From Aphrocallistes beatrix (Eukaryota; Porifera; Hexactinellida; Sceptrulophora; Aphrocallistidae): DNA of 64,000 nucleotides. A program made the translations under genes and the position numbers. The stretch spans positions 682,001 to 746,000 of the forward strand of contig OY725504.1 of the NCBI GenBank assembly GCA_963281255.1, given 5' to 3'. How positions within the stretch are numbered: position 1 is the stretch's first letter; each line of letters begins with the position of its first letter. Below are positions 10,050 through 21,100 of this stretch, in pieces. The notes under the pieces were generated by a model. The model did not search any database. It was not told the origin of the DNA and saw only the letters and a list, made by a program, of their open reading frames with translations.

Positions 10050-10730
10050 CACAATATTGCGGGGCTTTTTGTTATATTAAATTCCATTTTGGTTTTGTTT
10101 ACGGTGAAAATATTTCTAGTAGGGTGCAGGTTGTCCTGTTCTGATACTCGATTGTGTACCATGATTGCCTTGTGGATATTCTCCAATTTTGCTGGATGCT
10201 CGATTGAGGTATAAATGCATGAATAATGTCTTCTATTGAGCTTCTTATCAGAGTTTATAACTGGCGAGTTTGTATGGATTTATAGCTTTTCATTGCCTGT
10301 TGTTCCTGGAATCATTAGTAGAACTGGCTTTATGACCAGACTTGACAAGCCAACTTGGTTTAGAGAGAGCATGAAACTGAGTAAGAGTTCCAGTGAACTC
10401 AATCAACTGTGGTCATCCGATTGCACTACCTACAAACTTAAAAATATAGTACTTCAACCTTTTTTCTGATTACGCATTTATAATCTAGAATCCGAGCAAC
10501 GTAGTTTATGACACTTCATGATTTCACCTCTTTGTGCGAGATTTCTAATTTGATTAGGTGGATCCACGCACGTTCGAACTTTAGCGAATCTTTAATAGTA
10601 AGGATTAACTCTACACAATCAGCGTTAGTCCTGGGAAGACTTGAGTGATGGGAAAACTTTCAAAACTGTTCTCTACATACACGATTGTTCATAGATAACT
10701 TTTCTCAGTAATTATTAGTCGAATATTTCA
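10050..10730. other. Intergenic region upstream of BAZ1A
   Basis: AT-rich spacer. A 77-codon plus-strand ORF at 10236-10469 has no recognisable domain and I do not call it a gene. The BAZ1A promoter and 5' UTR presumably lie in the last few hundred bases; no TATA box is obvious. Confidence 0.5.
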
Positions 10731-13700
10731 ATGCCAATCTTGCACAAGTCTCACATGAGGCAAGACGATCCGCTGGAGGATCTCTCAGAGAAAGATAAGG
10801 TGTTCTACTGCCGGACTACAGGTGCTATATTCCGCACATACGAGGACTACGTAGACAATCAGATGCTGTTGCTCTCTCAAGTCTGGACGTGCGAGTACAC
10901 AGGACAGCAGGGACTGACGTACTCGCAGGCTCGAGACAGTGAGGAGCAAGCCTACGAAGCCGTGAAGGACTTCCCTCAAGTGCTAATAGTCGCGATCCTA
11001 GCTGTCGTCAACTCCAGTCTGCGTCTGTCCATCAAGCAGATTGCGATCGAGATCTCGGAGCTGTTCCGTACGCGTTATTTGGTCGGGGAGACGGTTACCA
11101 TTAGGGATGGTGGGAGGTGCTACACCGGAGAGGTAGCACGGGTGCACCATCCCATGATCACTGACGGAGACATTGTGCAGCAGATACGTCAGCAGTACAG
11201 TCAGGTAGCAGAGATGGACAACGGAATCGAGGGAGGAGTGTCGCCTCTAAACGGGAGTAAACAGGACATGTCCACTGTACAGGGGAGCTCACAGTCAGAC
11301 CTGATCTCAGCACTGGACAATCCCGATATGTTCCCACCCCCTGACACCTACGCTTATGATGTGCAGGTGAGGGAAGAGATATTATACAACCACTCAGGGA
11401 AGATCACAGGCAAATCCATTCTAACTGACTCGCCGCTCCTAGCGAGTCTAAAGCCGGGCAGTGTATCGCGGCTAAAAGGAATTTACTCCCGAATAAAAGT
11501 GAAATATTTGCTTCGCTCCTCTCTCCAGCGAGGCATTCCAGGAGATGAGAACCTGTCAGATCTCCCGTTAATACTGAAAGACTCTCTCCGTAACAAATAC
11601 GACCTCCCTTCCTCTTACCCTCTCACCTGCTTCTACACTGAGGACCGGGCGTGGGCACTGCCCATAAACCGCAACTTGTCACAGGTGGACCACCAGTACC
11701 GCGTGAAGCTCCAGCAGGGGATGGAGATCGACAGGATGCGGAAGCAGGCGCAGAGGAGGAAGGATAGGGACGAGAAGCGGGAGCATTTGCGGCAGGAGAA
11801 GGAGGAGGTGAAGGAGGCTCTCGTCGAGCTGAGAGAAAAACGGAGGTTGGAGAAGGAGACAAAGAAAATGGAGGTCAGGGAAATGCGCGCTAGAGAAAAG
11901 GAGCTGTTGAAGAACTTGAAGCTACAGGAGCAGAGGGATCGGGATGCACTCGCGAATCCTGTCGAGGACACTTCTCTCTTGAAATCCACTCCCATCCACC
12001 CTCCTAAACCCTTTTACACCCAGCTGACCCCTCACACATTCGGGCGCGCGATGTCCATACTCGAATTCTTCCGGTCTCTAGGCAAGAACCTGGAGCAAGG
12101 AGCGACGCAATGGCATGCACTCACCTACTCACAGCTGGAGCAGGTCGTGGTCTCTCACGCACACGAAGGACTCTTCTTCAAACTTCTCAACTTTCTCATC
12201 CGGTCCTTGTTCTCTCTACAAGAACAGCAAGAGTACGAAGTCTACCCCTCCCTCTCCAACCTCTACGATTCCAAAGCCGCGAAACCCCCCGTGCCTAATG
12301 GAGAAATGGAAAACGAAGAGACGTCTGGAAACTCAGATAACCCGAGTTATAAATGCCTTATATGGTCATCAGTCTACCTTGGTTCTAAACTGAACGAGCT
12401 CCGCATTGACTCGTGCACCATCTCTGAGGTGTTGAGGCTCTACCTCTTGTCCAGTGGAGGGAGTCCTTACTCGTTCGATAGGAAGATGCATCGGATCATG
12501 CGTCGAGGTAACTATACAGACCGAGACAACCCTTGTGCCAACTTCGTACACGAATATCCACAGATCGTAGAGGTGTTGGAGAGTAGCTGTGTGTTTGATT
12601 TGAGTGAGGATGACAAGACAGTTATACTTGAAACGCTCTGCGCACAGTTGCAGACTTGTGTATTCATTCGTGGAGCCATCGAACTGTCCGCTCGCGAAGG
12701 AAAGAGGATGCGGAAGCTCCTACGTTCTCTCTGCTCGAGCAAGAAAAAGCGCAGCAAAGAGAAGAAGCAAGAAGATTTAGAGCTGCAAGCTGTTGAGGAG
12801 TGTGAAGAAGGAGAAAATATTTCGAGTCAGGAGAAAAGCAGGGAGAAGAATCGAGAGAAGACCTTCCAGGATCTAGTTATCTCAAACGCGAATTTAAGAT
12901 CCATCCTGTTAGGTAGAGACAGGTTCTATGCTCGCTACTGGACCTTCCAATCTTTGCCTGGCATATTTGTAGAACCGATGACCGAACTGGAGGAACCGGT
13001 GCCTGAAGAGGTCATAGACAGTCCGGAGTTCAAAATGCGAGCTGAATGCCCGACTCAGATTTTGGCAGACACGGATTCGAGGGTTCCAACGCAAATCCAT
13101 AGTCCAGAGCAATCGAACATTCCAGAACATTCGAAGATCCTAGAACAGGGAAATAATCCTGCTGGACAAGACAGTATGGATCAGTCGAACATTCTAGAAC
13201 ATCCTGATACGAACATTGTGAGTTATCGCAACATGGAAGATGACAAAGCAGCTGCTACAGAGCAGTTGGACAGTGAAGATCCGTTACAAGGGCTGACACC
13301 TGTTCCAAAAAGCACTGTATTCATTCAAGAAGCCGTCGTGGAGATATTATGTCCATCTGACCCTGTAACACATTCAGACGCGCAACAGAATGAAATGAGT
13401 TCTAGCCTTGACTCCACAGAAGTTCTGTCCTCGCAGAATATGGACACTCACCCTTCTCCTGACTCCTACAAGCACTGGGCTTGGTACGCGAGCAGAGCCG
13501 AGATAGAAAAGTTACTGGATTCCCTGAATAGAAAAGGTATGAGGGAAGCGCATCTCGCTGAGAGTATTGACAAGTACAAGAGTATCATTTTCAAGATGAT
13601 AGAGGATTCTGGTGAGAGCCTAACTTCTCCCGTTGACCCCGTTACGAATAAGAAGAGTTTGGGGAGAATCGTAGCCAACACAGAGCTAGCTTCAGAGTAC

Positions 13701-14960
13701 ATTGAGCTAGCTCTGAGAGAGCAGATCTTAGATCTTGAAGAGAAGGTGTACATGAGCGGGTTCGGCGCACTGCCCGAGGTTAACAGGGTCGGGTGGAGGG
13801 ACGAGTTCATGAAGGGGGGATGCCCCCTCACCTCTCCGAAGAAGAACGCCCCTGAAACTGAAGACGCTCCCGTCTGTAGTTCGTTTGCGCCGCTACCAGA
13901 TGAAACCTTCGGAGTAGTTCCGTCCGTCCGTCTGTCTGCACACACTGAAAAAGTGGCATATGGAGTGGTGCCCGAAATGTCCCAGTGTCTGCTGAGACTT
14001 CAAGACGGAATCGATGTCAAGTATCTGAAGCCCCCTCTCATCCCTCTCGTGCCGACTGGCAAGCGGAAACAGAACGAAACTCCGGACAGCTGTCTCCAGG
14101 CGTGGAGGTGCTCGCTGAGCAGGTGTTCAAGCCTGTCTCAGGTAGCCCTGCATCTCTCTGTTCTGGAATGTTCCATCGCTTGGAACAAGTCGCTGATGAA
14201 TGCTCGCTGCAAGATCTGTCGTCGTGGGAAGGATGAGGAGTATCTTTTGCTATGCGACAAGTGCGACCGTGGCTACCATACCTACTGCCTTGTTCCGCCG
14301 TTGAAGAGTATCCCCAAAACGGATTGGTTCTGTCCGGACTGCCAACCCACCGCCCCCGTCCGTCCTAAGTCAAGAAAGGCGAGAGGCGCTTACACCGAGA
14401 AAGAGAGCGCATCTGACAGTGAGAGCAGTGAGGACGATAGTTCCAACGAAAACGACTCAGACAGTAGCGACTCAGACGGTAGCGACTCCTCTAACGACAG
14501 TTCTGACAGTGACTCTAACAATAGCGACAAGCCACGTGTGAAAAAGAGAATGAAGACACATATTGTTAGTAAGAGGAAGCGTGGCCCGCCTTCAACCAAA
14601 AAACCGAAGAGCAAAAAGCCCAAGATTGAAATGGCAGCGACTTTCGTGTTATGCGAGGAGATATTGGATAAAGTTCAAAATCATCGATTGGCAGAGCCCT
14701 TCATAAATCCGGTGTCAGATTTCGACGTGCCGGATTATTCACATGTTATCGCGTACCCTATGTGTCTCGCTGTGATGAGTGAGAAACTCGCACAGGATTC
14801 GTACAAATCTGCGAACGAATTCAATCGAGACATGGAGCTCATTTTCTCAAACTGCGAAACTTACAATCAACCCAAATCTTCAATTTTTCGTGCGGCGAAT
14901 AATCTCCGTAACTATTACCGAAAACTGACAAATCAATACCCAGACGTGTTTGATAGCTAA
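10731..14960 (+). CDS. BAZ1A: BAZ1A / ACF1, ISWI chromatin-remodelling subunit, intronless
   Basis: Large subunit of the ACF/CHRAC nucleosome-sliding complexes, partner of ISWI (SMARCA5/SNF2H) in the nucleus. The 1409-aa frame is a single exon. In order: WAC domain at the N-terminus ([16 protein letters not shown]-like [17 protein letters not shown], about residues 1-125); a charged coiled coil (about 325-410); a DDT domain ([15 protein letters not shown] ... LLNFLIRSL, about 437-495); WHIM-type segments (about 550-580 and 710-740, including [16 protein letters not shown]); a PHD finger ([19 protein letters not shown] ... WFCPDC, about 1161-1204); an Asp/Ser-rich acidic linker and basic stretch; and a C-terminal bromodomain (about 1302-1400) keeping the acetyl-lysine-binding Asn in CETYNQPKS. 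Length and order match human BAZ1A. It ends 222 bp before the TRIM gene ATG. Confidence 0.96.
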   Translation: MPILHKSHMRQDDPLEDLSEKDKVFYCRTTGAIFRTYEDYVDNQMLLLSQVWTCEYTGQQGLTYSQARDSEEQAYEAVKDFPQVLIVAILAVVNSSLRLSIKQIAIEISELFRTRYLVGETVTIRDGGRCYTGEVARVHHPMITDGDIVQQIRQQYSQVAEMDNGIEGGVSPLNGSKQDMSTVQGSSQSDLISALDNPDMFPPPDTYAYDVQVREEILYNHSGKITGKSILTDSPLLASLKPGSVSRLKGIYSRIKVKYLLRSSLQRGIPGDENLSDLPLILKDSLRNKYDLPSSYPLTCFYTEDRAWALPINRNLSQVDHQYRVKLQQGMEIDRMRKQAQRRKDRDEKREHLRQEKEEVKEALVELREKRRLEKETKKMEVREMRAREKELLKNLKLQEQRDRDALANPVEDTSLLKSTPIHPPKPFYTQLTPHTFGRAMSILEFFRSLGKNLEQGATQWHALTYSQLEQVVVSHAHEGLFFKLLNFLIRSLFSLQEQQEYEVYPSLSNLYDSKAAKPPVPNGEMENEETSGNSDNPSYKCLIWSSVYLGSKLNELRIDSCTISEVLRLYLLSSGGSPYSFDRKMHRIMRRGNYTDRDNPCANFVHEYPQIVEVLESSCVFDLSEDDKTVILETLCAQLQTCVFIRGAIELSAREGKRMRKLLRSLCSSKKKRSKEKKQEDLELQAVEECEEGENISSQEKSREKNREKTFQDLVISNANLRSILLGRDRFYARYWTFQSLPGIFVEPMTELEEPVPEEVIDSPEFKMRAECPTQILADTDSRVPTQIHSPEQSNIPEHSKILEQGNNPAGQDSMDQSNILEHPDTNIVSYRNMEDDKAAATEQLDSEDPLQGLTPVPKSTVFIQEAVVEILCPSDPVTHSDAQQNEMSSSLDSTEVLSSQNMDTHPSPDSYKHWAWYASRAEIEKLLDSLNRKGMREAHLAESIDKYKSIIFKMIEDSGESLTSPVDPVTNKKSLGRIVANTELASEYIELALREQILDLEEKVYMSGFGALPEVNRVGWRDEFMKGGCPLTSPKKNAPETEDAPVCSSFAPLPDETFGVVPSVRLSAHTEKVAYGVVPEMSQCLLRLQDGIDVKYLKPPLIPLVPTGKRKQNETPDSCLQAWRCSLSRCSSLSQVALHLSVLECSIAWNKSLMNARCKICRRGKDEEYLLLCDKCDRGYHTYCLVPPLKSIPKTDWFCPDCQPTAPVRPKSRKARGAYTEKESASDSESSEDDSSNENDSDSSDSDGSDSSNDSSDSDSNNSDKPRVKKRMKTHIVSKRKRGPPSTKKPKSKKPKIEMAATFVLCEEILDKVQNHRLAEPFINPVSDFDVPDYSHVIAYPMCLAVMSEKLAQDSYKSANEFNRDMELIFSNCETYNQPKSSIFRAANNLRNYYRKLTNQYPDVFDS

Positions 14961-15182
14961 GTTACCCCTGCAATGTATGTTGATTATTGAACTGAGCATT
15001 CAGTTGCTTGTCTAACTAATGAGTCTAGAACTTCAATAATTAATACGTATTAATGATGTTTGAATGCTGAATGTTAAACTCTAATTTGATTAGTTAACAC
15101 ATTGTATGTTATTTCTTAAATTATAAAGTTTGATATTCTCATTTACTTTTTATAAAACGATAGTCTCAGTCTCGTGGATCAA

Positions 15183-18100
15183 ATGTCAGAATTCAATTCG
15201 GTTGGGAACTCACTCAACTTTGCTAAACGCTTCAAAGCATTCGAGTGTGGGGTGTGTCACCAGCCCTACCAAGTGGAGGGAGACCTCCAACCTCGAATTC
15301 TGGACTGCGGACACACATTCTGTACCCGCTGCATGGGAGAGGTGTCACAAATCGGTAACATCCAGTGTCCAGCTTGTATGCGTAAGACGCAGGTGGAGTA
15401 CGGCACCCAGTCGCTCAGAATCAACTACGCGATCCTGGAGATCCTGGAGAAGCAGGACAACTACACGCCCAAGCCCCGCGTCCCGCTGTGCGAGGCGTGC
15501 AGGATGGGAGAGGCACAGGTCTACTGCGAGCAGTGCGGCCCTGAAGGCTTCAGACTCTGTCTCAGGTGCTCCAATGTAGAGCACGACAGGCCTTCTCCCA
15601 TCGCAAGTAAGCTCAGAATGTAGTGCTTGATTCTACACATGGAATGTCTTAAGATTGGTTGTTTAGCTTTACTTCACACTTGAAACGATATGAAGTTTGA
15701 GGTCATTAATGAGTGTTTAAAACAGTGACTCATCCTAGAATCTAATTGGTATATCATACATGCCAACTGTCCCGCTTTTTCACTCTTATTGAGCTAATTT
15801 TGACGAGTGTCCCGTTATACACGAAATCTCCCCATTATGTCCCGACTTTTGGATTCCGCGTATAATACTTTCCTATTGCGTCCCGCCATGTCCCACGAAA
15901 TTCAACGCCGAGTCCCGCTTTTATCATGATTCAAGTTGGCTTGTATATAATATAAACATAGCATCACAATGTTTTGCACTGTTTATGAGTTATCAAACAT
16001 CTGTGTGATTAAACGCGTGTATCCTATCAGAGCTCCACACCCCTACCCCACTCGGCGTCACGGCGGAGTACGAGGCGTACCCCTCCTGCACCGCCCACAA
16101 CAGCCCGCTAGAGTTCTACTGCCAGCTGGAGAAGTCCATGAAGTGCATCGTGTGCAAGCAGGAGGCGGGCCTCTCGGAGGCAGACGCGGTAGCTATCCCC
16201 GAGGCTGTGTCCGCACACAAGGAGCGACTCAGGTCACAGCTGAGACACCTGCAGACATACCAATTCACCATACGCGCTGCTATGGAGCAGGTTAGAGTTG
16301 TAACTATCCAGATATGCTATTACATCTGATGGATGACTGTCAGTACGGGATCCACTCGTACCACTACCAAAATGAAATGTACGATTTCTATAGTATTTGG
16401 ATGAGATATCTGTAAGAACACAGTGAAAAGCAAGATTTTATGTTCACTTGGTACGAGTTGGCCTGTGTTACGAGTTGACTGGCATTCGTCAGTACATATC
16501 GGGTGAGGAATCAGGCCATTGACTTAGTGCTGTGTAGGTGAAGTGTGTGCTGAATGAGCTGAGGCCGTCTTCAGACCGGACCATGGACTGCATCCGAGTG
16601 GAGTGTCGGGGTCTGGAGGCGGCGCTGCAGAAGAGACAGGCCTCCCTCCTCAGCATGGTGGAGAAGGAGGAGAAGAACCGGACCTCCAGGCTGCAGTACC
16701 AGCAGGAACACCTGGCTGTGGCTGCTACGCGCATTTCCAAGTTGGTACTAAGCACTCTACTCAGTGTATTTCGCTGTTGTAAGCTAGTGGTCATCGAACT
16801 TTTCCAAGCGTACCCCCAGACTGTTTTTGAACATTTTGCCTACCCCCAACATTTAACTCATGCTATTATCATTAATAAGTTGAGATATTAATGTTGAGAA
16901 TATAAAATTTTGAGAGCCGGCGTACCCCAGTTTGAATACCACTGTTGTAAGCTATACCACTGTTGTGTTCTCTCAGTCCGATCACAGCAGTAGTAGAATA
17001 GGAGCATAATACATAGCTTTGATAATGCACATGTATCGTAGACATGTCTGTCGATAGAGCTACAATGTTGTTCTAGGATAAAACCAGTCAGAAATATGAA
17101 AATTGTTGAAATTAATATGGTCGAAATCGTTTTATTTGTCATAAAATCTTTGGAATACAGACAATTCGTGACAGGACAATTCGTGACAAGACAATTCGTG
17201 ACAAGACAATTCGTGACGGACAATTCGTGACAAGACATTTCGTGACAAGACAATTCGTGACAAAATTTCTAGACATCAGGGGCCTTATTCTCAGATCGAC
17301 TTAACTTAAGCTTAACTTAAACTAAGTAATTACTTAATTACTTAATTTTAGGGCATTAGTCGATCCTCAAAAAAAGGATCTAGATCCAGATCCCGATCCT
17401 AACTTATAAAAGGATCTTCGATCCGATCACGATCCCCAAAAAGATCCTTTCAATAATAGTCAGAGAACTATCATTTTTAGTTCCTGGAAGGAGATGCCTT
17501 AAGGCATGGACGGCGTGCAATGTCCGTTCGTCTGCGGCAGCCTGGGGTGTACTTAGTGCTTAAGTTAGTATTCAAACCATAAAACACATTTTTTAAAAAT
17601 ATTTAATCAACACAAATTTTAACACTATCACCTCCAACTTGGGGAGGATTAAAAAGAAAAAGGATCGAATTCAGTAAAAGTTTCGATCCGATCCCGATCC
17701 CGATCCTACTTTTCAAAAGGATCGTCGATCCGATCTCGATCCTCAAAAAAAGGATCGCGATCCGGATCTTTCGATCATGGATCGAAAGATCCTAATGCCC
17801 TAGATTTAAGTATAAGTATAGCTAAGAAAACTTAATGAAAATAAGTTAAATCCATACCAGGGCTGGGGTTGGTTAACCGATTTTAGGGCTCAGTTATTTT
17901 GGTTTCTTCCAGGGCGGTTAACCGGTTAACCGATGGCAATATAAATTTTTTATCTTTAACCTGGTATCAAATTTTTTATAGTTTTCAGTGGTCTCGAAAT
18001 ATATTATATGATTATAAAATAGGAATTATTCTGTATATCAAATATTTAGAAGTAATTTTCATGAATCTCCGTAGAAAAACAATGAAATTAGTGTAAATAT

Positions 18101-21100
18101 TTATAAAATAAAGTCGATCGGTTAACCGATCGAGGATTTCCTTAACCGTTAACCGAGATTGACGGCGGTTAGGCGGTTAACCGAATCCAGCCTTGTCCAT
18201 ACTTTTTTGCTCGAAACTAAGTAAATACTTAGTTTAAGTTAAGTCGATCTGAGAATAAGGCCCCTGATTTATAGAAATTTTGTCACGAATTGTGTTGTCA
18301 CGAAATGTCTTGTCACGAATTGTCCTGTCACGAATTGTCTGTATTCCCAAATCTTTGTAGTATAAATTTTTTTATTCATGTAATTTCATTATAAAATATT
18401 CGGATATTTTAAGGTAAAGCAACAGTGTAGAATTCCATCAAGAGGTTGCTATGCCAATGAGTGTTTCATAACTCTAATTTCTAGGTGTATTGATTTTGCG
18501 AATGTCCTTCTACAGAAAGACACGGTAGACTTCCTACGCAGTAGCGACTCAGTCATCTGTAAGCTGGATGAGACTCTGAGGGATGAAGACAAAGGCCTCC
18601 ACAAGCCTCTCGCCAACAAAGGGCTGCCCGTCTACCTGGACACCACCTTCATCAACCTGGTGGAGAACTTCGGGGCCGTGGGGGGCGGTCCGATCCCCAA
18701 GAATATAGAGACTGTACATATTAAAGGTAATTCGTTTTCTCGATTATTACAAATGACACTGTACACGCACTAGAGTATGAGTATAGAGATACTGGCGAAA
18801 TCAATAGAGAGAATTCCTGATATCATCACCAATGCTATTTTTAGCTCTGATTCACTATGTTCAGAGTGTAGTATAGGGGGAGCGGCGTTTCCCCACTAAT
18901 TTTCAAAGAGATAGCGCGTTTAACATTTTCCTTGACGGATTGTGGTACACTATCTTTTTAATGATTGTGAATTCTCTCTATTTTCTTGAGTTGCCTTATT
19001 CTTTCACAATAATAAGTAAGAGCGGCGATCTCAAAACCTTTTCAACATTTATAGATATGTTCATGTCCTAACAACATTTTGGCGTAAAATACTACTTTAT
19101 AGGCGCTCCCCCACTTTAATTTTGAGCACTACACCACTGACTCTACGTAGTAGTAGGAGTAGTAGTATAGGCGCCAAGTGTGGGTACCTGGAGGGGGCCG
19201 CCGCCCCCCCAGGTCTAGACCCTGGGGGTGGGCGCCCTCCCCCAGGTTTGGAGCCTGTGGGGGGGGCGTGGTGCTGGGCAGTGGAGCAGTGGAGGAAGCT
19301 GTGGTATGGCAGGACTCCACACAAACTTATAGGTTACAACTAAACCCCAAAATTATGTTAATTGAGTCTAAATATATATCCCAATTACATTTTTCTTCCA
19401 CTATAGTCCGAGATTTTATTTTCCCTAGGTAACAACAATAGCTATATATCGATATTTGAGCATCTAAGATTTTTAAAAATTTCGCTCGCTCTTGGCCACC
19501 CCAGGTTTTATTATATTTTCCAAAACTTGGTGCCTATGAGTAGTAGTATACATGAAATACAGTAGAACCTCGTTTATACGAAACATGTAAATCACTCCTA
19601 ATACGGATTCTGGATAATACTAACCGTGTCTATACTGTCTACGGTTAGGATCACTCTACATCCAGTGGGACCCTCCCGAGATGAAGGTGCTGCAGTATGA
19701 GATAGAGAAGGAGCTGGTCATGAACGATAAGCACATGCTGAAGGAGGAAGATCCACAGGTGACGCTGTGTGAGGGAACTCTGGTCAGTGTTCGGATCATT
19801 GGACTAGCTCCTGGATGCACTTATCGGTACGTAGATACCTTTCCAGATAGAAATCTAAAAAATATAATTAGCTGTTGACTATACTATGCGTACAGTTGCC
19901 TGCCGTTAATTAGCGGATCAGTCTAAGGGCATGCCTAATTTCCGGAACGGGACGGAATCCCGTCCCGGAAATTAGGTATCTTAACCCGTCCCATCCCGGA
20001 AATTAGGCATCTTAACCCGTCCCGGAAATTAGGCATCTTGACTCGTCCCGTCCCGGAAATTAGGTACCTAGATTTTCTGGGATGGTTCCGTCCCGTCCCG
20101 GAAATTAGGCATGTCCTCAGTCTAATCATTGGTACATTTAGAATGATAAACAAAAAAGAGAAAACAGAGTTCATTGTTATCCATAAAACCGTAACTATTC
20201 CTTTAACGTTGTTTTGACACGTTTGGCGATACAGTCAGGGTCGCTTATTATGAACCCGCATAATATGAACATTCGTTTATTATGAACTAACCTCCTGGTC
20301 CCAATTTCATTTTTAGATAGGATTTGTATTGAATCAAGTTCCCTTAATATGAAGTACGTGTGTCTCTATTATGAACAGATTTTTTTGTCCCCTGGTGGTT
20401 CACAATAAGCGACCCTGACTGTATGTATTTAGTATGAGTCCAAATTTGTAATTTTAAAGAATAACTAAGATTAATTCTTTCCTCCAAATCATCCATTTCC
20501 TAACGAAGTAGACATGTACTGCAATGTATCAAATATATACGTCACGTCACGACGATATACGTAAATTCAGAATAATGTCGGTCAATAGCCTGACTGTACA
20601 ACTTCTATACAGTTCGTGAACTGTGAATTCTGCAGGCGTTCTCCTTAAATTTAGCATTGAGGTCACAAGTGATATTATTGATGTTATCATTACGTGACTG
20701 TAGTGATGGGGATTCAGATTATCCAACTTTAATCATTTTCGTTCTCTAATTATTATTTTGTTGGGAACACTAATTCCACAGTTTCACATTGGTTGTCTAG
20801 AAAGAGCGAATAAGTAAAACTTATATTTTCTTGTTGTCTCACATTGTACGTACTATGAAGATATACAAATATACCGAGACGATATCAAGGAGTGATGATA
20901 GCTGCTACTACTGATTACCAATTTGTGGCTCGTTTCTCATACATACCTATGCGCTATCTTGCTACCAGGTAGCTGTCTCATGATAACTAATGATGAAGAA
21001 TATATAAACTATTGCATCGACGAAATGCTTCTCATTAATGCACACACACCAGCACACCTCGCAATATGCTCCATCTTGTCTGTACTAACGAGTGTCTTCA

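Larger units (their letters stand above)
17277..18266. mobile_element. Inserted MITE, CAGGGGCCTTATTCTC ends
   Basis: Perfect 22-bp inverted ends begin CAGGGGCCTTATTCTCAG and are followed by related TTAACTTAAG-rich arms. The element lies exactly between the symmetrical loop sequences of the outer foldback element, so it was inserted into that element. It contains two further elements. Confidence 0.8.
17152..18347. mobile_element. Foldback element with (ACAATTCGTGACAAG)n arms, TRIM intron 3
   Basis: The left arm (17152-17270) has about seven tandem ACAATTCGTGACAAG units. The right arm (about 18275-18347) has the same units inverted. Outer ends are GGAATACAGACAATTCG / CGAATTGTCTGTATTCC. AAATCTTTG flanks both sides (left about 17144-17152, right 18349-18357), consistent with a 9-bp duplication. 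The loop of this element has been entered by the elements listed next. Confidence 0.8.

Noticed and set aside
11623-12757. Antisense and alternate-frame ORFs inside BAZ1A
   Set aside because: They are shadows of the GC-rich BAZ1A coding frame, without domains or start context.
17161-17268. Minisatellite of ACAATTCGTGACAAG units as a stand-alone tandem repeat
   Set aside because: The same units occur inverted at about 18275-18347 with matching flanks, so they are the arm of a foldback element.
19097-19432. Overlapping Gly/Pro-rich ORFs on both strands
   Set aside because: They arise from the GC-rich core of an inserted element (19166-19537) in a TRIM intron.
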